From positions 1,822,556 through 1,886,555 of the forward strand of contig DS990592.1 in assembly GCA_000155695.1 (NCBI GenBank): a stretch of 64,000 nt of DNA, given 5' to 3'. The first letter of the stretch is position 1, and each line of letters starts with the position of its first letter. This stretch comes from Verrucomicrobiia bacterium DG1235. Lineage in GTDB: Bacteria > Verrucomicrobiota > Verrucomicrobiia > Opitutales > Opitutaceae. The translations under genes were made by a program, and so were the position numbers. The notes beneath the pieces are model-generated. The model saw nothing but the letters and a program-made list of their open reading frames with translations. It made no database searches and was not told where the DNA came from. Of the stretch, positions 25,490 to 35,420 are shown one piece after another.

Positions 25490-28400
25490 ATGAAGCCGAC
25501 CCTCCTTTATTCGTTTCTTGCTCTCGCTGCCTCCTCCCTATTCTCACAGTCACGCCAGCCAGACAGCTCGTCCGCTGCATCGCCCCAAATAGACGGCATT
25601 CCCTTCTACCAAATCTACGAGGAGAAGGACATCGAAGACGCTTCCCGAGGCAACTTCATCACTTCCTCGCCAGACGGGAGACTCTTTCTTGGAAACGAAA
25701 CGGGAATTTACACATTCGACGGATCTAACTGGAACCTGATACTCAAAACTGTCGCCACTCGCGACAAAGTAAGATCCATATTTTGGGATGACGACATCGT
25801 CTACGCCTCGGGCTATGGAACCATTGGCCGCCTGAACTTCGAGCAAATGAACGGAGTTCAGTACGAGCCAATCAACAAAGCGCCGATCTCAAAAAACGCT
25901 AGCGAAGTTTACTATCGAATCCACAAGGCCGAAAACACCATATACTTCATTGGCGAACGGAGCGTCATTTCTTACCAGCCAGATACTGAACAAATCAAAA
26001 CGCGCCAACTAGACTCTTGGATAAAGGGCTCAATTGTATTTAAGAACCAACTACTCGTCGCCACATCGAATGACGGAGTCATCGTCTTTAGCGAAAACGA
26101 ATCAGAAATCCACCCAGCATTCGGCGAATTCACGCAAAACCAAGTCATCACGAATTTTGCCGTAAACAGCTCTCAAGACCTCTATTTCGTCACGCAGAGC
26201 AATGAAGTCTACCGTGTTTCCAGTGGAGACGAAATCGATTCGTACCAACGGTTCAATTACGAATCTAAAAGCCAAATCGTCGATTTGGCGTTTATCTCCG
26301 ACGATCTCCTCGCCCTGTCCGTATCGGGCGAAGGGATCATTCTAGTAGACGACACGGGCTCATACGTCACATCCCTCGAAAAATCCGTAGACTACCGCTG
26401 GGCAGCTACAGGCATGCTTCACGTCGACAAATTCGGAACCCTTTGGACCCTTTTCAATTCCACAGTCGGCAAGGTCCTCTTCGACTGTCCACTCACCACC
26501 ATTGACGAACGGCTCCGCCCAAGCCTCATCTACCCAATCGCTCACGAATACAACGGCCGCGTATACATACGAAACGAAGGAAAACTCTACACAACTCAGC
26601 ACGACCAGAACGGAAAACTAACAAACCTAATCGACGCAGCGCCAGATCTTCCAAGCTCAGTATCCGTCGGGCTCGCCGCTCCAGATGGAATCTACATCCA
26701 CGCCGAAACAGACACCTACCTACTTAACGAAAACGGATTAAACCTTCTCGGCCACATTGGGCGTATCGATAGGCTAACTACATTTCCAAGCGATCCTAAC
26801 CTCCTCCTCGCCATGTCAACCTCCGACATTAAAATCCTTCGACGCGAAGGCATGGAGCTCAAGAAAACCGAATCCAGACCCCATACAATCGGCTTCGTCA
26901 ACAAAATCGCAAAACAATCAAACGACGTTTTCTGGCTTGAAATCGGCCTCGGGCGAGTTGGCCGCGTTTGGATCGAGGACGGAAAACCGCAATACAGAAT
27001 CTTCGACGCCAAGGACGGACTACCGCCGGACTGGGTAGCGATATGGGAGCACGAAGGAAAAGTCTTGTTTACCGAAAACAAAGGCATCTACGAATACAAA
27101 GAATCCTCGCAAAGATTTTCTAGAGTCCACGATTTCGAAGAATATTTCCCTTCCGGAAAAGGTTCGTTTCATCGAGTCGCTACTGACCGGGACGGCAACA
27201 TTTGGGCGTCGTATGATTACTACAACTACATACTCTGGAAACAAAAAGACGGCAGCTACCTCAAAGATGGTACAACCCTTAGCCAACTCGGTCAGCTCTA
27301 CGCGAATGAGTTCAAGTTTCTGGACAATGGAGATACGCTCATTCTCACGGCGACTGAGCTTTTTCACGTAGACAAATCCCGGATCGATGTTTCTGAAGAG
27401 CCGTCGGCGAACTCTCTCAAGCTCCTAGAAGTTTCGAACGTGCGCGGTCATGAAACCTACTTCATGAGCCCTGGACACAAATCCGAGACTCCCAAGCTGG
27501 AATTCGGAAAAACACAACGCAGCCTCGCTTTTCGTTTTGGCAATTCATATTCAGCTACGCTCAAGCAACCTAGCTTTCAGTACTACCTGAAAGGCATTTC
27601 GAAAGACTGGTCGAAATGGAGTACGTCTAACGAAATGCTGTTCACCAAGCTCGATGCCGGCGACTACTCCCTTCAAGTCCGATCTCGACTAGACGATGAC
27701 GAATCCACAAACGAACTTGCAATCGCCTTCTCCGTACCTTCATTTTTCTGGGAGACTCCGCTTGCCTACTTCCTCTATACGATCGCTACAATTGTTTTAC
27801 TGAATTTTGGATACCGCTACTTTACTCGAAGCCTCAAGAGCGCGAACGAGAAGCTGGAGCTAATGGTTGCCGAACGTACGCGCGAAATCGAATCCAAGAA
27901 CTCCGAGCTGCAGAAAAACACCCTGGAACTGGAATTGGCGCTCGACGAGCTCCGGAACGCGCAGGACATGCTCATAAACACCTCACGCAAAGCGGGCATG
28001 GCAGAGGTCGCCACCAACGTGCTACACAACGTCGGCAACGTACTAAACAGCATCAACGTAGGAATCGTTTCGCTCTCAGACCGCCTCGAACTCGAGCGCG
28101 TATCCAAACTAGCCAAAGTCTCAGAGCTCATCAACGCCCACGAACACGACCTGGGTCGCTTTCTCACTCAAGACACGAAGGGCAAGACAATCCCCTCCTA
28201 CCTTACTCAGCTGTCCAAAGTTCTCCAAGACGACTTCGCCCACTACAAGGTCGAGATCGACTGCATGTCCGAAAACATCGAACATGTGAAGAAGATCATC
28301 GCCACCCAGCAGGCGCATGCCAAAACCATCGACGTCTTCCAAACCGTGAACCTTCAAGAACTCATAGATTCCGCGATCGCTATGATAATGGAAGACCTGG

Positions 28401-28861
28401 ACCACACCTTCTTCGAAGTCTCTCGAGACTATGAGCCTGGCCTCGAGATCGTCTCCGACAAGCATCGCATTCTTCAGATGACGACGAACTTCATCAAGAA
28501 CGCCAAAGAGTCGATCAAAGACGCGGAAGTCCCCTTCGGCCTCATCAACATTTCCGCAAGAACCATGGAAGACAAAAACTTCGTCCGTATCCAAGTTTCG
28601 GATAACGGTGGCGGCATCTCAGACGAGCATACTCAAAAGATCTTCACCCACGGTTTCACAACCAAGCAAGAAGGCCATGGCTTCGGAATGCATAGCAGCG
28701 CCAATTCAGCCAAAGTTCTCGGCGGAGACCTTCAAATCGAAAGCAAGGGAACAAACAAAGGAGCAACCGTTACACTCGTGCTTCCAGTAACTCCCCCAAA
28801 TCAGCAGAAAAACAGCCCTCGCCCGAAAAACGAAAGGGGCATTTGCTTCTCTGAAAACTAG
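25490..28861 (+). CDS. Sensor histidine kinase with periplasmic beta-propeller (two-component regulator propeller type)
   Basis: 1123 residues. A signal peptide (LLYSFLALAASSLFSQS) leads to a large propeller (about 30-670) with repeats of the NIWASYDYYN / TLWTLFNS kind, and a Y_Y_Y domain (FQYYLKGISKDWSKW, about 690-750). One membrane helix (about 757-780) and a coiled coil (LELMVAERTREIESKNSEL) lead to a kinase core with His846 in the variant box VLHNVGNVLNSINVGI and an ATPase with FIKNAKESI, DNGGGI and HGFGMHSSA. Such sensors in Bacteroidetes often detect polysaccharide fragments. There is no AraC domain or receiver; the preceding hybrid kinase may receive the phosphate. Confidence 0.92.
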   Translation: MKPTLLYSFLALAASSLFSQSRQPDSSSAASPQIDGIPFYQIYEEKDIEDASRGNFITSSPDGRLFLGNETGIYTFDGSNWNLILKTVATRDKVRSIFWDDDIVYASGYGTIGRLNFEQMNGVQYEPINKAPISKNASEVYYRIHKAENTIYFIGERSVISYQPDTEQIKTRQLDSWIKGSIVFKNQLLVATSNDGVIVFSENESEIHPAFGEFTQNQVITNFAVNSSQDLYFVTQSNEVYRVSSGDEIDSYQRFNYESKSQIVDLAFISDDLLALSVSGEGIILVDDTGSYVTSLEKSVDYRWAATGMLHVDKFGTLWTLFNSTVGKVLFDCPLTTIDERLRPSLIYPIAHEYNGRVYIRNEGKLYTTQHDQNGKLTNLIDAAPDLPSSVSVGLAAPDGIYIHAETDTYLLNENGLNLLGHIGRIDRLTTFPSDPNLLLAMSTSDIKILRREGMELKKTESRPHTIGFVNKIAKQSNDVFWLEIGLGRVGRVWIEDGKPQYRIFDAKDGLPPDWVAIWEHEGKVLFTENKGIYEYKESSQRFSRVHDFEEYFPSGKGSFHRVATDRDGNIWASYDYYNYILWKQKDGSYLKDGTTLSQLGQLYANEFKFLDNGDTLILTATELFHVDKSRIDVSEEPSANSLKLLEVSNVRGHETYFMSPGHKSETPKLEFGKTQRSLAFRFGNSYSATLKQPSFQYYLKGISKDWSKWSTSNEMLFTKLDAGDYSLQVRSRLDDDESTNELAIAFSVPSFFWETPLAYFLYTIATIVLLNFGYRYFTRSLKSANEKLELMVAERTREIESKNSELQKNTLELELALDELRNAQDMLINTSRKAGMAEVATNVLHNVGNVLNSINVGIVSLSDRLELERVSKLAKVSELINAHEHDLGRFLTQDTKGKTIPSYLTQLSKVLQDDFAHYKVEIDCMSENIEHVKKIIATQQAHAKTIDVFQTVNLQELIDSAIAMIMEDLDHTFFEVSRDYEPGLEIVSDKHRILQMTTNFIKNAKESIKDAEVPFGLINISARTMEDKNFVRIQVSDNGGGISDEHTQKIFTHGFTTKQEGHGFGMHSSANSAKVLGGDLQIESKGTNKGATVTLVLPVTPPNQQKNSPRPKNERGICFSEN

Positions 28862-28867
28862 CCGCTT

Positions 28868-30196
28868 CTACTTCGCTAGTCCAAAACGACTAGTGAACGG
28901 GTAGTAGATCATTATCGGACGACCGACAACCGCTTCAGCCGGCACGTATCCCCATACCCGACCATCCGAGCTGTTGTGGCTATTGTCCCCGATCGCGAGA
29001 AAATGCCCTTCGGGCACTGTCTGATCCTGCGATAGGTCCACTGTCAATCGTCCTGACTTGCCCTTCATGGTGGTATAGCCTCCGTAGCCATCCTCCATTT
29101 TCGAATTCTTCTCGAATGCGACTGATCCAGTGGCTGGCTCGCCGTTCACCATCAAAGACGTGCCGTCGATGCGAACCTTGTCTCCCCCAGTACCCACCAG
29201 TCGTTTAATATAGAATTTATCCTCAGCAACGGTCGGAATGGAATCCGTCTTGAAAACGAAACCGTCTCCAACTTTTGGCGACACGAAATGGTAGGACATG
29301 CGATCCACGAAAAGCTGGTCGCCCGTCATTAGGTCAAAGCTCAGCAGGTTCTCCCCTTCCTCCACTGTTCTACCTGTCTTCAGCAGATGAAGCGTCACAT
29401 TCACATTCCGTTTCGATCGCGGATCATAGACGACCTCGGTCGTCGTGCCGGCAAACGAACTTGGATTTATTCTCACACGAAACGGTATGTTATCATACGG
29501 CGTTTGCTTTCCCGCTTCCTGAAGCGGCGCGATTACCTCGCGATCCAACACGAAATCGGCAGGATACTTGAACGCTACACGCTCATCACCCACATAAAAG
29601 GCACGCTCTATTCCCGGAGAGTTAATCAAAAAATAGCGCTTCACCGTCGCAGGACTTTGGAAAATCTCGTACACGCCCCGCGAGACTTCCCTCATGGGAA
29701 TCAGCAACTCTCCATTCGCCGGAGCTTCGACACTGTAGTGCTTTGCTCCATACGTGACGAACCGGAATGCGCGCTCAATTCCACCCGGCGCTTCGCTCTC
29801 ATCATGGTAGACCTCGCCCGTCATGCCGTAGTAAGTCGGCCACATCGAATTGGTAGGGATCTTGAACGGCTTTATGAAAAAGGTCGTGAAACCGACGTAG
29901 ATAATCAAAGCCGCAAAGAAAAACTCCACGTTCTCCGCCATCGAGCTGCGCGGATAATAGTTACCGCCTACCTGTTCCATGTGCTTTTTCAGACCCTCTA
30001 TCGCGGAACGGAGCCGACTGTCCGCCGACTTGTCCTTCATCCCCGCTTTCACCTCTTCGCTGAGTTGCACAAGCGTCGAAAGCTCCGCGGCGCTTAGCCT
30101 GTCCTTGCGGAAATGATACACCTTGCCCGCGTGATAGAGCCAATTCTTAGCGGATTCGCGCAACTTCGAGGATTCAGATTTAAACACGGAAAACAT
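28868..30196 (-). CDS. lepB: Signal peptidase I with a long insertion
   Basis: 442 residues, against 324 in E. coli. A basic/helical N-terminus of about 85 residues precedes one clear membrane helix (FFFAALIIYVGFTTFFI), then box B IPTNSMWPT with nucleophile Ser117, box D FYIKRLVGTGGDK with general base Lys331, and box E GDNSHNSSDGR at 403-413. It removes signal peptides from exported proteins at the periplasmic face. The Ser-Lys distance is 214 residues compared with 55 in E. coli (Ser90, Lys145), so about 160 residues are inserted; this stretch is beta-rich. It follows lepA, the classic lepA-lepB order. Its stop lies seven bases from that of the opposing sensor kinase. Confidence 0.93.
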   Translation of the reverse strand: MFSVFKSESSKLRESAKNWLYHAGKVYHFRKDRLSAAELSTLVQLSEEVKAGMKDKSADSRLRSAIEGLKKHMEQVGGNYYPRSSMAENVEFFFAALIIYVGFTTFFIKPFKIPTNSMWPTYYGMTGEVYHDESEAPGGIERAFRFVTYGAKHYSVEAPANGELLIPMREVSRGVYEIFQSPATVKRYFLINSPGIERAFYVGDERVAFKYPADFVLDREVIAPLQEAGKQTPYDNIPFRVRINPSSFAGTTTEVVYDPRSKRNVNVTLHLLKTGRTVEEGENLLSFDLMTGDQLFVDRMSYHFVSPKVGDGFVFKTDSIPTVAEDKFYIKRLVGTGGDKVRIDGTSLMVNGEPATGSVAFEKNSKMEDGYGGYTTMKGKSGRLTVDLSQDQTVPEGHFLAIGDNSHNSSDGRVWGYVPAEAVVGRPIMIYYPFTSRFGLAK

Positions 30197-30288
30197 AGGG
30201 CTTCACTTGGAGAAAGCCAGACACTGGCCAGCCAACTACGATCCCGCGAGCGAAAAATTGACCGAAAACAGGCGTAGCCTCCGGCCGA

Positions 30289-32085
30289 CTAGTCGTTCTT
30301 CAAGACCTTGATAAAGGCGTCCGGCGGTATCGACACGTTGCCGATATTCTTCATCTTCCGCTTACCTTCCTTCTGCTTGTCGAGCAGCTTGCGCTTGCGG
30401 GAAATGTCACCGCCGTAACACTTGGCAGTCACGTCCTTACGCATAGTGCGAACATTGTCTCGAGCTACGATTTTTCCGCCGATCGCCGCCTGAACCGCAA
30501 TCTTGAAAAGGTGCGGCGGGATAATATCCGCCAGCTTCGTACAGAGCTCACCACCCTTGTTGTGCGCCTTATCCGTATGCACAATCGAGGAAAACGCGTC
30601 TACCGGCTCCCCGTTTACGAGGATGTCCATCTTCACTAGCTTGGCCGGACGATACTCTCCGAGCTCGTACTCCATCGAGCCATAGCCGCGAGTGATGCTC
30701 TTCAAGCGATCGTTGAAATCGACCAGGATTTCATTCAGGGGCAAAATACACTCCAAAATCAAACGGCTGCCATCGAGCGTATCGGTTCGCTCGCAGGACC
30801 CGCGCTTCTCCATCACCAGAGCAAGAATATCCCCCACGCAATCGTTTGGCACGTGGATGTGAGCGACAATCGTCGGCTCGAAAATCGTCTCGATGAACGA
30901 GGGATCGGGAAGATTGATCGGATTATCGACCTCGATCTCCTCCCCATTCTGCTTCTGCACCTTGTAAACAACACTTGGATACGTCGAAATGATATCCACT
31001 CCGTACTCGCGACGAATACGCTCCTGGATAATTTCCATGTGCAACAAACCAAGAAAACCGCAGCGAAACCCGAAGCCAAGCGCCACCGAGCTTTCCGCCT
31101 GAAAGCTGAAAGCGGCATCGTTGAGCTGAAGCTTCGCCATGCTCGCCTTGAGCTTTTCGAAATCTTGCGTCTCCACAGGATAGATACCGCTGAAGACCAT
31201 AGGGCGAACTTCCTTGTAGCCGGGCAACATCTCCTTGGCCGGGTTCGCGTACTGAGTAATCGTGTCGCCAACTTTGATATCCGCGGGATTCTTGATGTTG
31301 CACACCATGTAGCCGACGTCGCCCGCTTCCAAAGCGTCTACCTTTTTCTGGGCGGGCGTGAATACGCCGACTTCCTTTACTTCCGCCCGAGTGTGGTCGC
31401 TCATCATGAGAACCTGATCCTTCGGCTTGATAGATCCCGAAAAGACGCGCACGAAAGCGATCGCCCCGCGGTAGGCATCGTAAAGAGAATCGAACACCAA
31501 GCACCGAGTCGCTTCGTATTCAGTCCAACGAGGGGGCGGGATTCGGTTAACCACCGCTTCCAAAATGTCCTCGATCCCGATTCCGGTTTTACCGCTAGCG
31601 AGAATAGCGTCCTCCGCAGGAATCGCCAAAAGATCCTCAAGCTGCTGCAGGCAAAGATCGAGGTTCGCGCTCGGCAAATCGATTTTGTTGATAACAGGAA
31701 TGATGGTCAGCCCCTGCTCCTCGGCGAGATGGGCGTTGGCCACCGTCTGCGCTTCAACACCTTGAGCAGCGTCGATCAGCAACAAGGCGCCCTCGCAAGC
31801 TGCCAAACTGCGGGAAACTTCGTATGAGAAGTCCACGTGCCCCGGCGTATCCGCTAAATTGAGCTGATAGGTCGTACCATCCTTGGCCGGATAGACGAGC
31901 GTCACCGGGTGGCTCTTGATCGTGATGCCGCGCTCGCGCTCCAGATCCATCGAATCCAGATGCTGAGCCTCAAGGACGCGCTGCGCCACCGTGTTCGTGT
32001 GTTCGAGCAGACGGTCGGACAGAGTCGTCTTCCCATGATCGACATGGGCTATGATACTGAAATTGCGCTTGTTTACCGTCTCCAT
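30289..32085 (-). CDS. lepA: Elongation factor 4 (LepA), ribosomal GTPase
   Basis: 598 residues, the usual length. G-domain motifs are intact: G1 AHVDHGKTT at 13-21, RGITIKS, G3 DTPGHVDF and G4 NKIDLP. Domain II follows, then EF-G-like domains III and V, and the LepA-specific C-terminal domain ending with the basic segment SRKRKLLDKQKEGKRKMK. It binds stalled or mistranslocated ribosomes and can promote back-translocation or help 30S biogenesis. It is encoded between fabD and lepB on the same strand, with gaps of about 110 and 92 bases. Confidence 0.98.
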   Translation of the reverse strand: METVNKRNFSIIAHVDHGKTTLSDRLLEHTNTVAQRVLEAQHLDSMDLERERGITIKSHPVTLVYPAKDGTTYQLNLADTPGHVDFSYEVSRSLAACEGALLLIDAAQGVEAQTVANAHLAEEQGLTIIPVINKIDLPSANLDLCLQQLEDLLAIPAEDAILASGKTGIGIEDILEAVVNRIPPPRWTEYEATRCLVFDSLYDAYRGAIAFVRVFSGSIKPKDQVLMMSDHTRAEVKEVGVFTPAQKKVDALEAGDVGYMVCNIKNPADIKVGDTITQYANPAKEMLPGYKEVRPMVFSGIYPVETQDFEKLKASMAKLQLNDAAFSFQAESSVALGFGFRCGFLGLLHMEIIQERIRREYGVDIISTYPSVVYKVQKQNGEEIEVDNPINLPDPSFIETIFEPTIVAHIHVPNDCVGDILALVMEKRGSCERTDTLDGSRLILECILPLNEILVDFNDRLKSITRGYGSMEYELGEYRPAKLVKMDILVNGEPVDAFSSIVHTDKAHNKGGELCTKLADIIPPHLFKIAVQAAIGGKIVARDNVRTMRKDVTAKCYGGDISRKRKLLDKQKEGKRKMKNIGNVSIPPDAFIKVLKND

Positions 32086-32194
32086 ACGAAAAGCGGAAGA
32101 AGTTGATCACTACACTCCCGTCTTACAAGTATCAATGTATAGGTAGCGTTCGCCACCCGTTTCACCGCTTCGAGATTGCCAAAGCGTTTGACAA

Positions 32195-33100
32195 TTAGGC
32201 CTGCAAATCCGCCCAAGTCTCAAAAGCGGCGTTCGCCCACTCCCGATTCGTGCGCTTGACCTGCCCCTTAAGCACTCCGCCCACGCCGAGCTCCCAGAAG
32301 AGATCCACGCCTGCCGCAGCCGCGCTAACCATGCAATCCTCCCAAAGCACCGAGGACACGACCTGCTTCACCAAAGCCTCGCGAATCGCATTCGGCTCGG
32401 AAACTCGCTCGCCCGTCGTATTCGTGAAAACCATCAACTGCGGGGCCTTGAACTCCACTCCAGCCAAAAATTCTGCAAACGCGGAGCACGCCGGCTGCAT
32501 CAAGCGACTGTGATAAGCGCCAGCCACGTCGAGCTGCATGATTCGGCGAAAACCACGCTCCTTGCCCGCTTCAACCGCTGCGGCGATCTTCGCAGTCTCT
32601 CCGGAAATCACGATCTGACCCGGACAATTAAGATTCGCCATCTCCACGTCCATCTCCTCGCAAAACGCCGCTACCACATCGCGCTCGACGCCGATCACCG
32701 CCGCCATCGAGCCATTCGTCGCCTCGCAGGCCTCCTGCATCAGACGACCGCGCTCGGCCACAACCTTCAGACCGGTCTCAAAATCAAAAACGCCCGCCAC
32801 GGTCATCGCCGTCACCTCGCCGAGACTCAAGCCCATCGCCACCTTCACATCGTCCAGTTTGCCCTGAGCTTTCATGATCTCGTAGACCGCCATGCCGTGC
32901 ACGAAAAGCGCCACCTGACAGACTTTCGTCTCCGTCAAAGCCTCCTGCGGACCCTCGAAAGAAAACTCCGTCAGCTTCCAGCCGAGAACCTCGTCAGCCT
33001 TGTCATAGAGAGCGCGAGCGATTTCGCTATTCTCGTAGAGATCCTTGCCCATGCCCACCTTCTGGGCGCCTTGTCCGGAAAACATCAAAGCGGTCGTCAT
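32195..33100 (-). CDS. fabD: Malonyl-CoA:ACP transacylase
   Basis: 302 codons from the ATG at 33100, which begins MTTALMFSGQGAQKVGMG, the canonical N-terminus; 13 codons further upstream are not needed. FabD loads malonyl groups on acyl carrier protein for fatty-acid synthesis. The nucleophile motif reads GLSLGE instead of the usual GHSLGE, so the residue before the catalytic Ser is Leu. The second catalytic His is present (VAGAYHSRLM), as is the Gln of the oxyanion loop in SGQGAQ. No other fab gene is adjacent; lepA follows. The assignment is firm despite the changed residue. Confidence 0.94.
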   Translation of the reverse strand: MTTALMFSGQGAQKVGMGKDLYENSEIARALYDKADEVLGWKLTEFSFEGPQEALTETKVCQVALFVHGMAVYEIMKAQGKLDDVKVAMGLSLGEVTAMTVAGVFDFETGLKVVAERGRLMQEACEATNGSMAAVIGVERDVVAAFCEEMDVEMANLNCPGQIVISGETAKIAAAVEAGKERGFRRIMQLDVAGAYHSRLMQPACSAFAEFLAGVEFKAPQLMVFTNTTGERVSEPNAIREALVKQVVSSVLWEDCMVSAAAAGVDLFWELGVGGVLKGQVKRTNREWANAAFETWADLQA

Positions 33101-33175
33101 ATGAGCAATCTTGCCAAAGCATTTCCGCAGCCCTGACAACCAAAAAACACGTAATCCAATGCCCGCAGGCCTAGC

Positions 33176-34705
33176 CTACTCCGCCGAATATTCGTCCAGA
33201 CGCTTCTTCAATGTGTTTCGCGTGATCCCGAGAATTTCCGCCGCGCGAGCCTGGTTTCCTCCCGTTTCGCCAATCGCGCGCTCGATCATCTGACGCTCGA
33301 TCAAAGTGAGAATTCGCATCTCCTGTCGCTCGCGCAGCTCGTGATAAAGCTTATCGTAAATTGCAGGCAGCGAAATCGGCATCGGCTCCGGTATCGACGT
33401 CGCTAGCGGAGCCTCCACCGGCTCCTCTTTGGAATCCGTCTCTGCTGCAGATGCCTGCGGTTCAACCGGAGCCGCAACACTCGTCTGCGACGACGCGGCG
33501 GACACCACCGGAGCTGCCGGAGCTTCACCCCGCCCTCCCCGAATCGTATCGGGCAAATCCTTCATCAGGATCGCGTCGCCCTGAGCGACCACCGCGCTTC
33601 GGTAAACCACATTTCCCAGCTCCCGCACATTGCCGGGCCAGCCATAGGCGACCAAAGCGTTCAAGGCATCCGGCGACACCCGCGTCACCCGCGCCTTCTT
33701 CTCCTTCACCAAATTTTGCAGCATGAAGTCCACGATATCCGGAACGTCCTCCTTGCGCTCCTTGAGCGACGGCACACGAATCCGAAACACGTTCAAGCGA
33801 TAGTACAGATCCTCGCGAAACTCCTTATCCTCGACCATCTTCTCGAGATCCTTGTTGGTCGCCGCAATCACCCGCACGTCGACCTTGATCGTCTCCGTTC
33901 CGCCCACGCGCTGGATCTCCCCCTCCTGCAACACGCGCAAAATCTTCGTCTGCGTCGCCAAAGCCATATCCCCGATCTCATCGAGAAAAATCGTCCCGCG
34001 ATCGCACTGCTCGAAGCGTCCAATACGCTGAGTCGTCGCCCCAGTAAACGATCCCTTCTCATGACCAAAAAGCTCGCTCTCGATCAGATTGTCCGGAATC
34101 GCCGCGCAATTCACCGCCACAAACGGACCGCCGGACCGCAAGCTGTGCTGATAAATACACTTCGCGATCAGCTCCTTGCCCGTGCCACTCTCGCCGGTCA
34201 CCAGCACCGTCGCGTCGCTGGCAGCCACCTGGCCGATTACTTTGAAAACTTCCTGCATCGCAGGCGAATTCCCCACGATCCCTTCCTTGTAGTCGTCGTA
34301 GTTAACCTTCTTCTCGTAGCGATTCGCCGACTTCAAATCCTGCGATGAGCTAATCGCCTTCTCCGCGATCTCGATCACCTTATCGACGTCGAAAGGCTTC
34401 ATAATATAGTCGTAGGCCCCGAACTTCATCGCCTCGATCGCCGTCTGAGCCGTGCCAAACGCCGTCATCAGCACGATCTGCAAACTCGAGCTCGCCGAAC
34501 GCATATGCTGCAAGGTCTCGATCCCCGAGATCCCGCCCATGCGCACGTCGCACATGATCAAGTCCGGCTTCAACCCGCCCTTGATCTTCTCAATCCCCTC
34601 CTCGCCGCTCGCCGCAGTCTCGATTTGGTAGCCGCGACTTCCAAGTACGCGGCCTAGGGAATAACGGATCTCCTCGTCGTCATCGACGATCAATATGGTG
34701 CTCAT
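33176..34705 (-). CDS. NtrC-family sigma-54-dependent response regulator
   Basis: 509 residues from ATG at 34705. Receiver domain with phospho-acceptor Asp53 ([10 protein letters not shown]; Gly replaces the usual Pro), AAA+ domain with Walker A GESGTGKE, the sigma-54 contact loop as GSFTGA (Ser for Ala in GAFTGA), Walker [10 protein letters not shown], then an Ala/Pro/Glu-rich linker of about 70 residues and a Fis-type helix-turn-helix ([20 protein letters not shown]). It activates sigma-54 promoters after phosphorylation. No partner kinase is adjacent, so the signal is unknown. The long flexible linker before the DNA-binding helix is unusual for the family. Confidence 0.94.
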   Translation of the reverse strand: MSTILIVDDDEEIRYSLGRVLGSRGYQIETAASGEEGIEKIKGGLKPDLIMCDVRMGGISGIETLQHMRSASSSLQIVLMTAFGTAQTAIEAMKFGAYDYIMKPFDVDKVIEIAEKAISSSQDLKSANRYEKKVNYDDYKEGIVGNSPAMQEVFKVIGQVAASDATVLVTGESGTGKELIAKCIYQHSLRSGGPFVAVNCAAIPDNLIESELFGHEKGSFTGATTQRIGRFEQCDRGTIFLDEIGDMALATQTKILRVLQEGEIQRVGGTETIKVDVRVIAATNKDLEKMVEDKEFREDLYYRLNVFRIRVPSLKERKEDVPDIVDFMLQNLVKEKKARVTRVSPDALNALVAYGWPGNVRELGNVVYRSAVVAQGDAILMKDLPDTIRGGRGEAPAAPVVSAASSQTSVAAPVEPQASAAETDSKEEPVEAPLATSIPEPMPISLPAIYDKLYHELRERQEMRILTLIERQMIERAIGETGGNQARAAEILGITRNTLKKRLDEYSAE

Positions 34706-34822
34706 GTTAGTTTCGGGAAGCATTCAGCTTGGCTTTTTGGGAATCCACTAGAACAGCGCAACCCCATAAGCCCGCAACAGCAATTTCCATACCCCAAAAA
34801 TCCATACTCTCAACCCACGCTC

Positions 34823-34858
34823 AGGAACACGAAACGCGCAACCTTACACGTTTCGCGC
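34823..34858 (+). repeat. 36-nt intergenic hairpin element, copy 3
   Basis: It differs from copy 1 only at position 1 and at position 21 in the loop (G to C); the stem CGAAACG/CGTTTCG is identical. It lies between the NtrC-type gene and the M50-like gene, about 29 kb from the other two copies and in the same orientation. Confidence 0.85.
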
Positions 34859-34910
34859 TCCAACAACCATTTCCCAAATCCCTTCAAACCCACAAACTCC
34901 CCGCAAAGAA

Positions 34911-35417
34911 TCACTTCCCGCGCCACATCCGCCAAACATCCAGCCCATCGCTCAGCCAAACCTCCCCATCCGGCCCGTTCGGGCGGTACTCCATCGGCCA
35001 AACCGCCACGATCAAAATCCGAAAATTCGCCACCGTCAGCCCGAGAAAAACAATCCAAGCCCAGCTCCCGACCACTTCCTGAGTCGTCAGCCAGCCAAAC
35101 CCCAGACACGCCGCCAAACTCGCCAAGGGACCGCCTAAAGCCACCAAGGTCTGCCGCATCCGCGAAACGCTCCCCCGATCATAGCGAGTCACTCCATAAA
35201 AAAGCCCTCGCGAACGAGCCGAAATCCACAACCTACCCAGCGAAAAACTCCAACGCCCACCAGCCGATCCCACCTCCAGCTCCAATCGCTGCCGCGTCGC
35301 CACTAAAGCCGCCAAGGCATGACCCAGCTCGTGCAAAAACACCCCGCCCACGATGCCGCCCAAATAGCAGCCCAGCAAACAAGCGAACTTTCCAATCAAC
35401 AGCATCGACGCATCCAA
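34911..35417 (-). CDS. Small M50-like membrane metalloprotease-related protein
   Basis: 168 residues from a TTG (35417); an ATG four codons later (35405) is possible. A GGGGGAA stretch before the TTG could serve as ribosome site. The first helix carries HELGH (VGGVFLHELGHALAAL), the zinc motif of site-2 proteases (M50). A later membrane segment (LVALGGPLASLAACLG) resembles the region before the third ligand, but the family NPDG-type Asp motif is not clear; PNGPDGEVWLSDGLD near the end may replace it. It may be a membrane protease or a non-proteolytic relative. It lies three bases after the alpha/beta hydrolase stop, in one operon. Confidence 0.75.
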   Translation of the reverse strand: MDASMLLIGKFACLLGCYLGGIVGGVFLHELGHALAALVATRQRLELEVGSAGGRWSFSLGRLWISARSRGLFYGVTRYDRGSVSRMRQTLVALGGPLASLAACLGFGWLTTQEVVGSWAWIVFLGLTVANFRILIVAVWPMEYRPNGPDGEVWLSDGLDVWRMWRGK

Positions 35418-35420
35418 AGC

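Noticed and set aside
30853-31827. 324-codon plus-strand frame opposite lepA
   Set aside because: Antisense to a highly conserved GTPase; no start signal and no recognisable domain.
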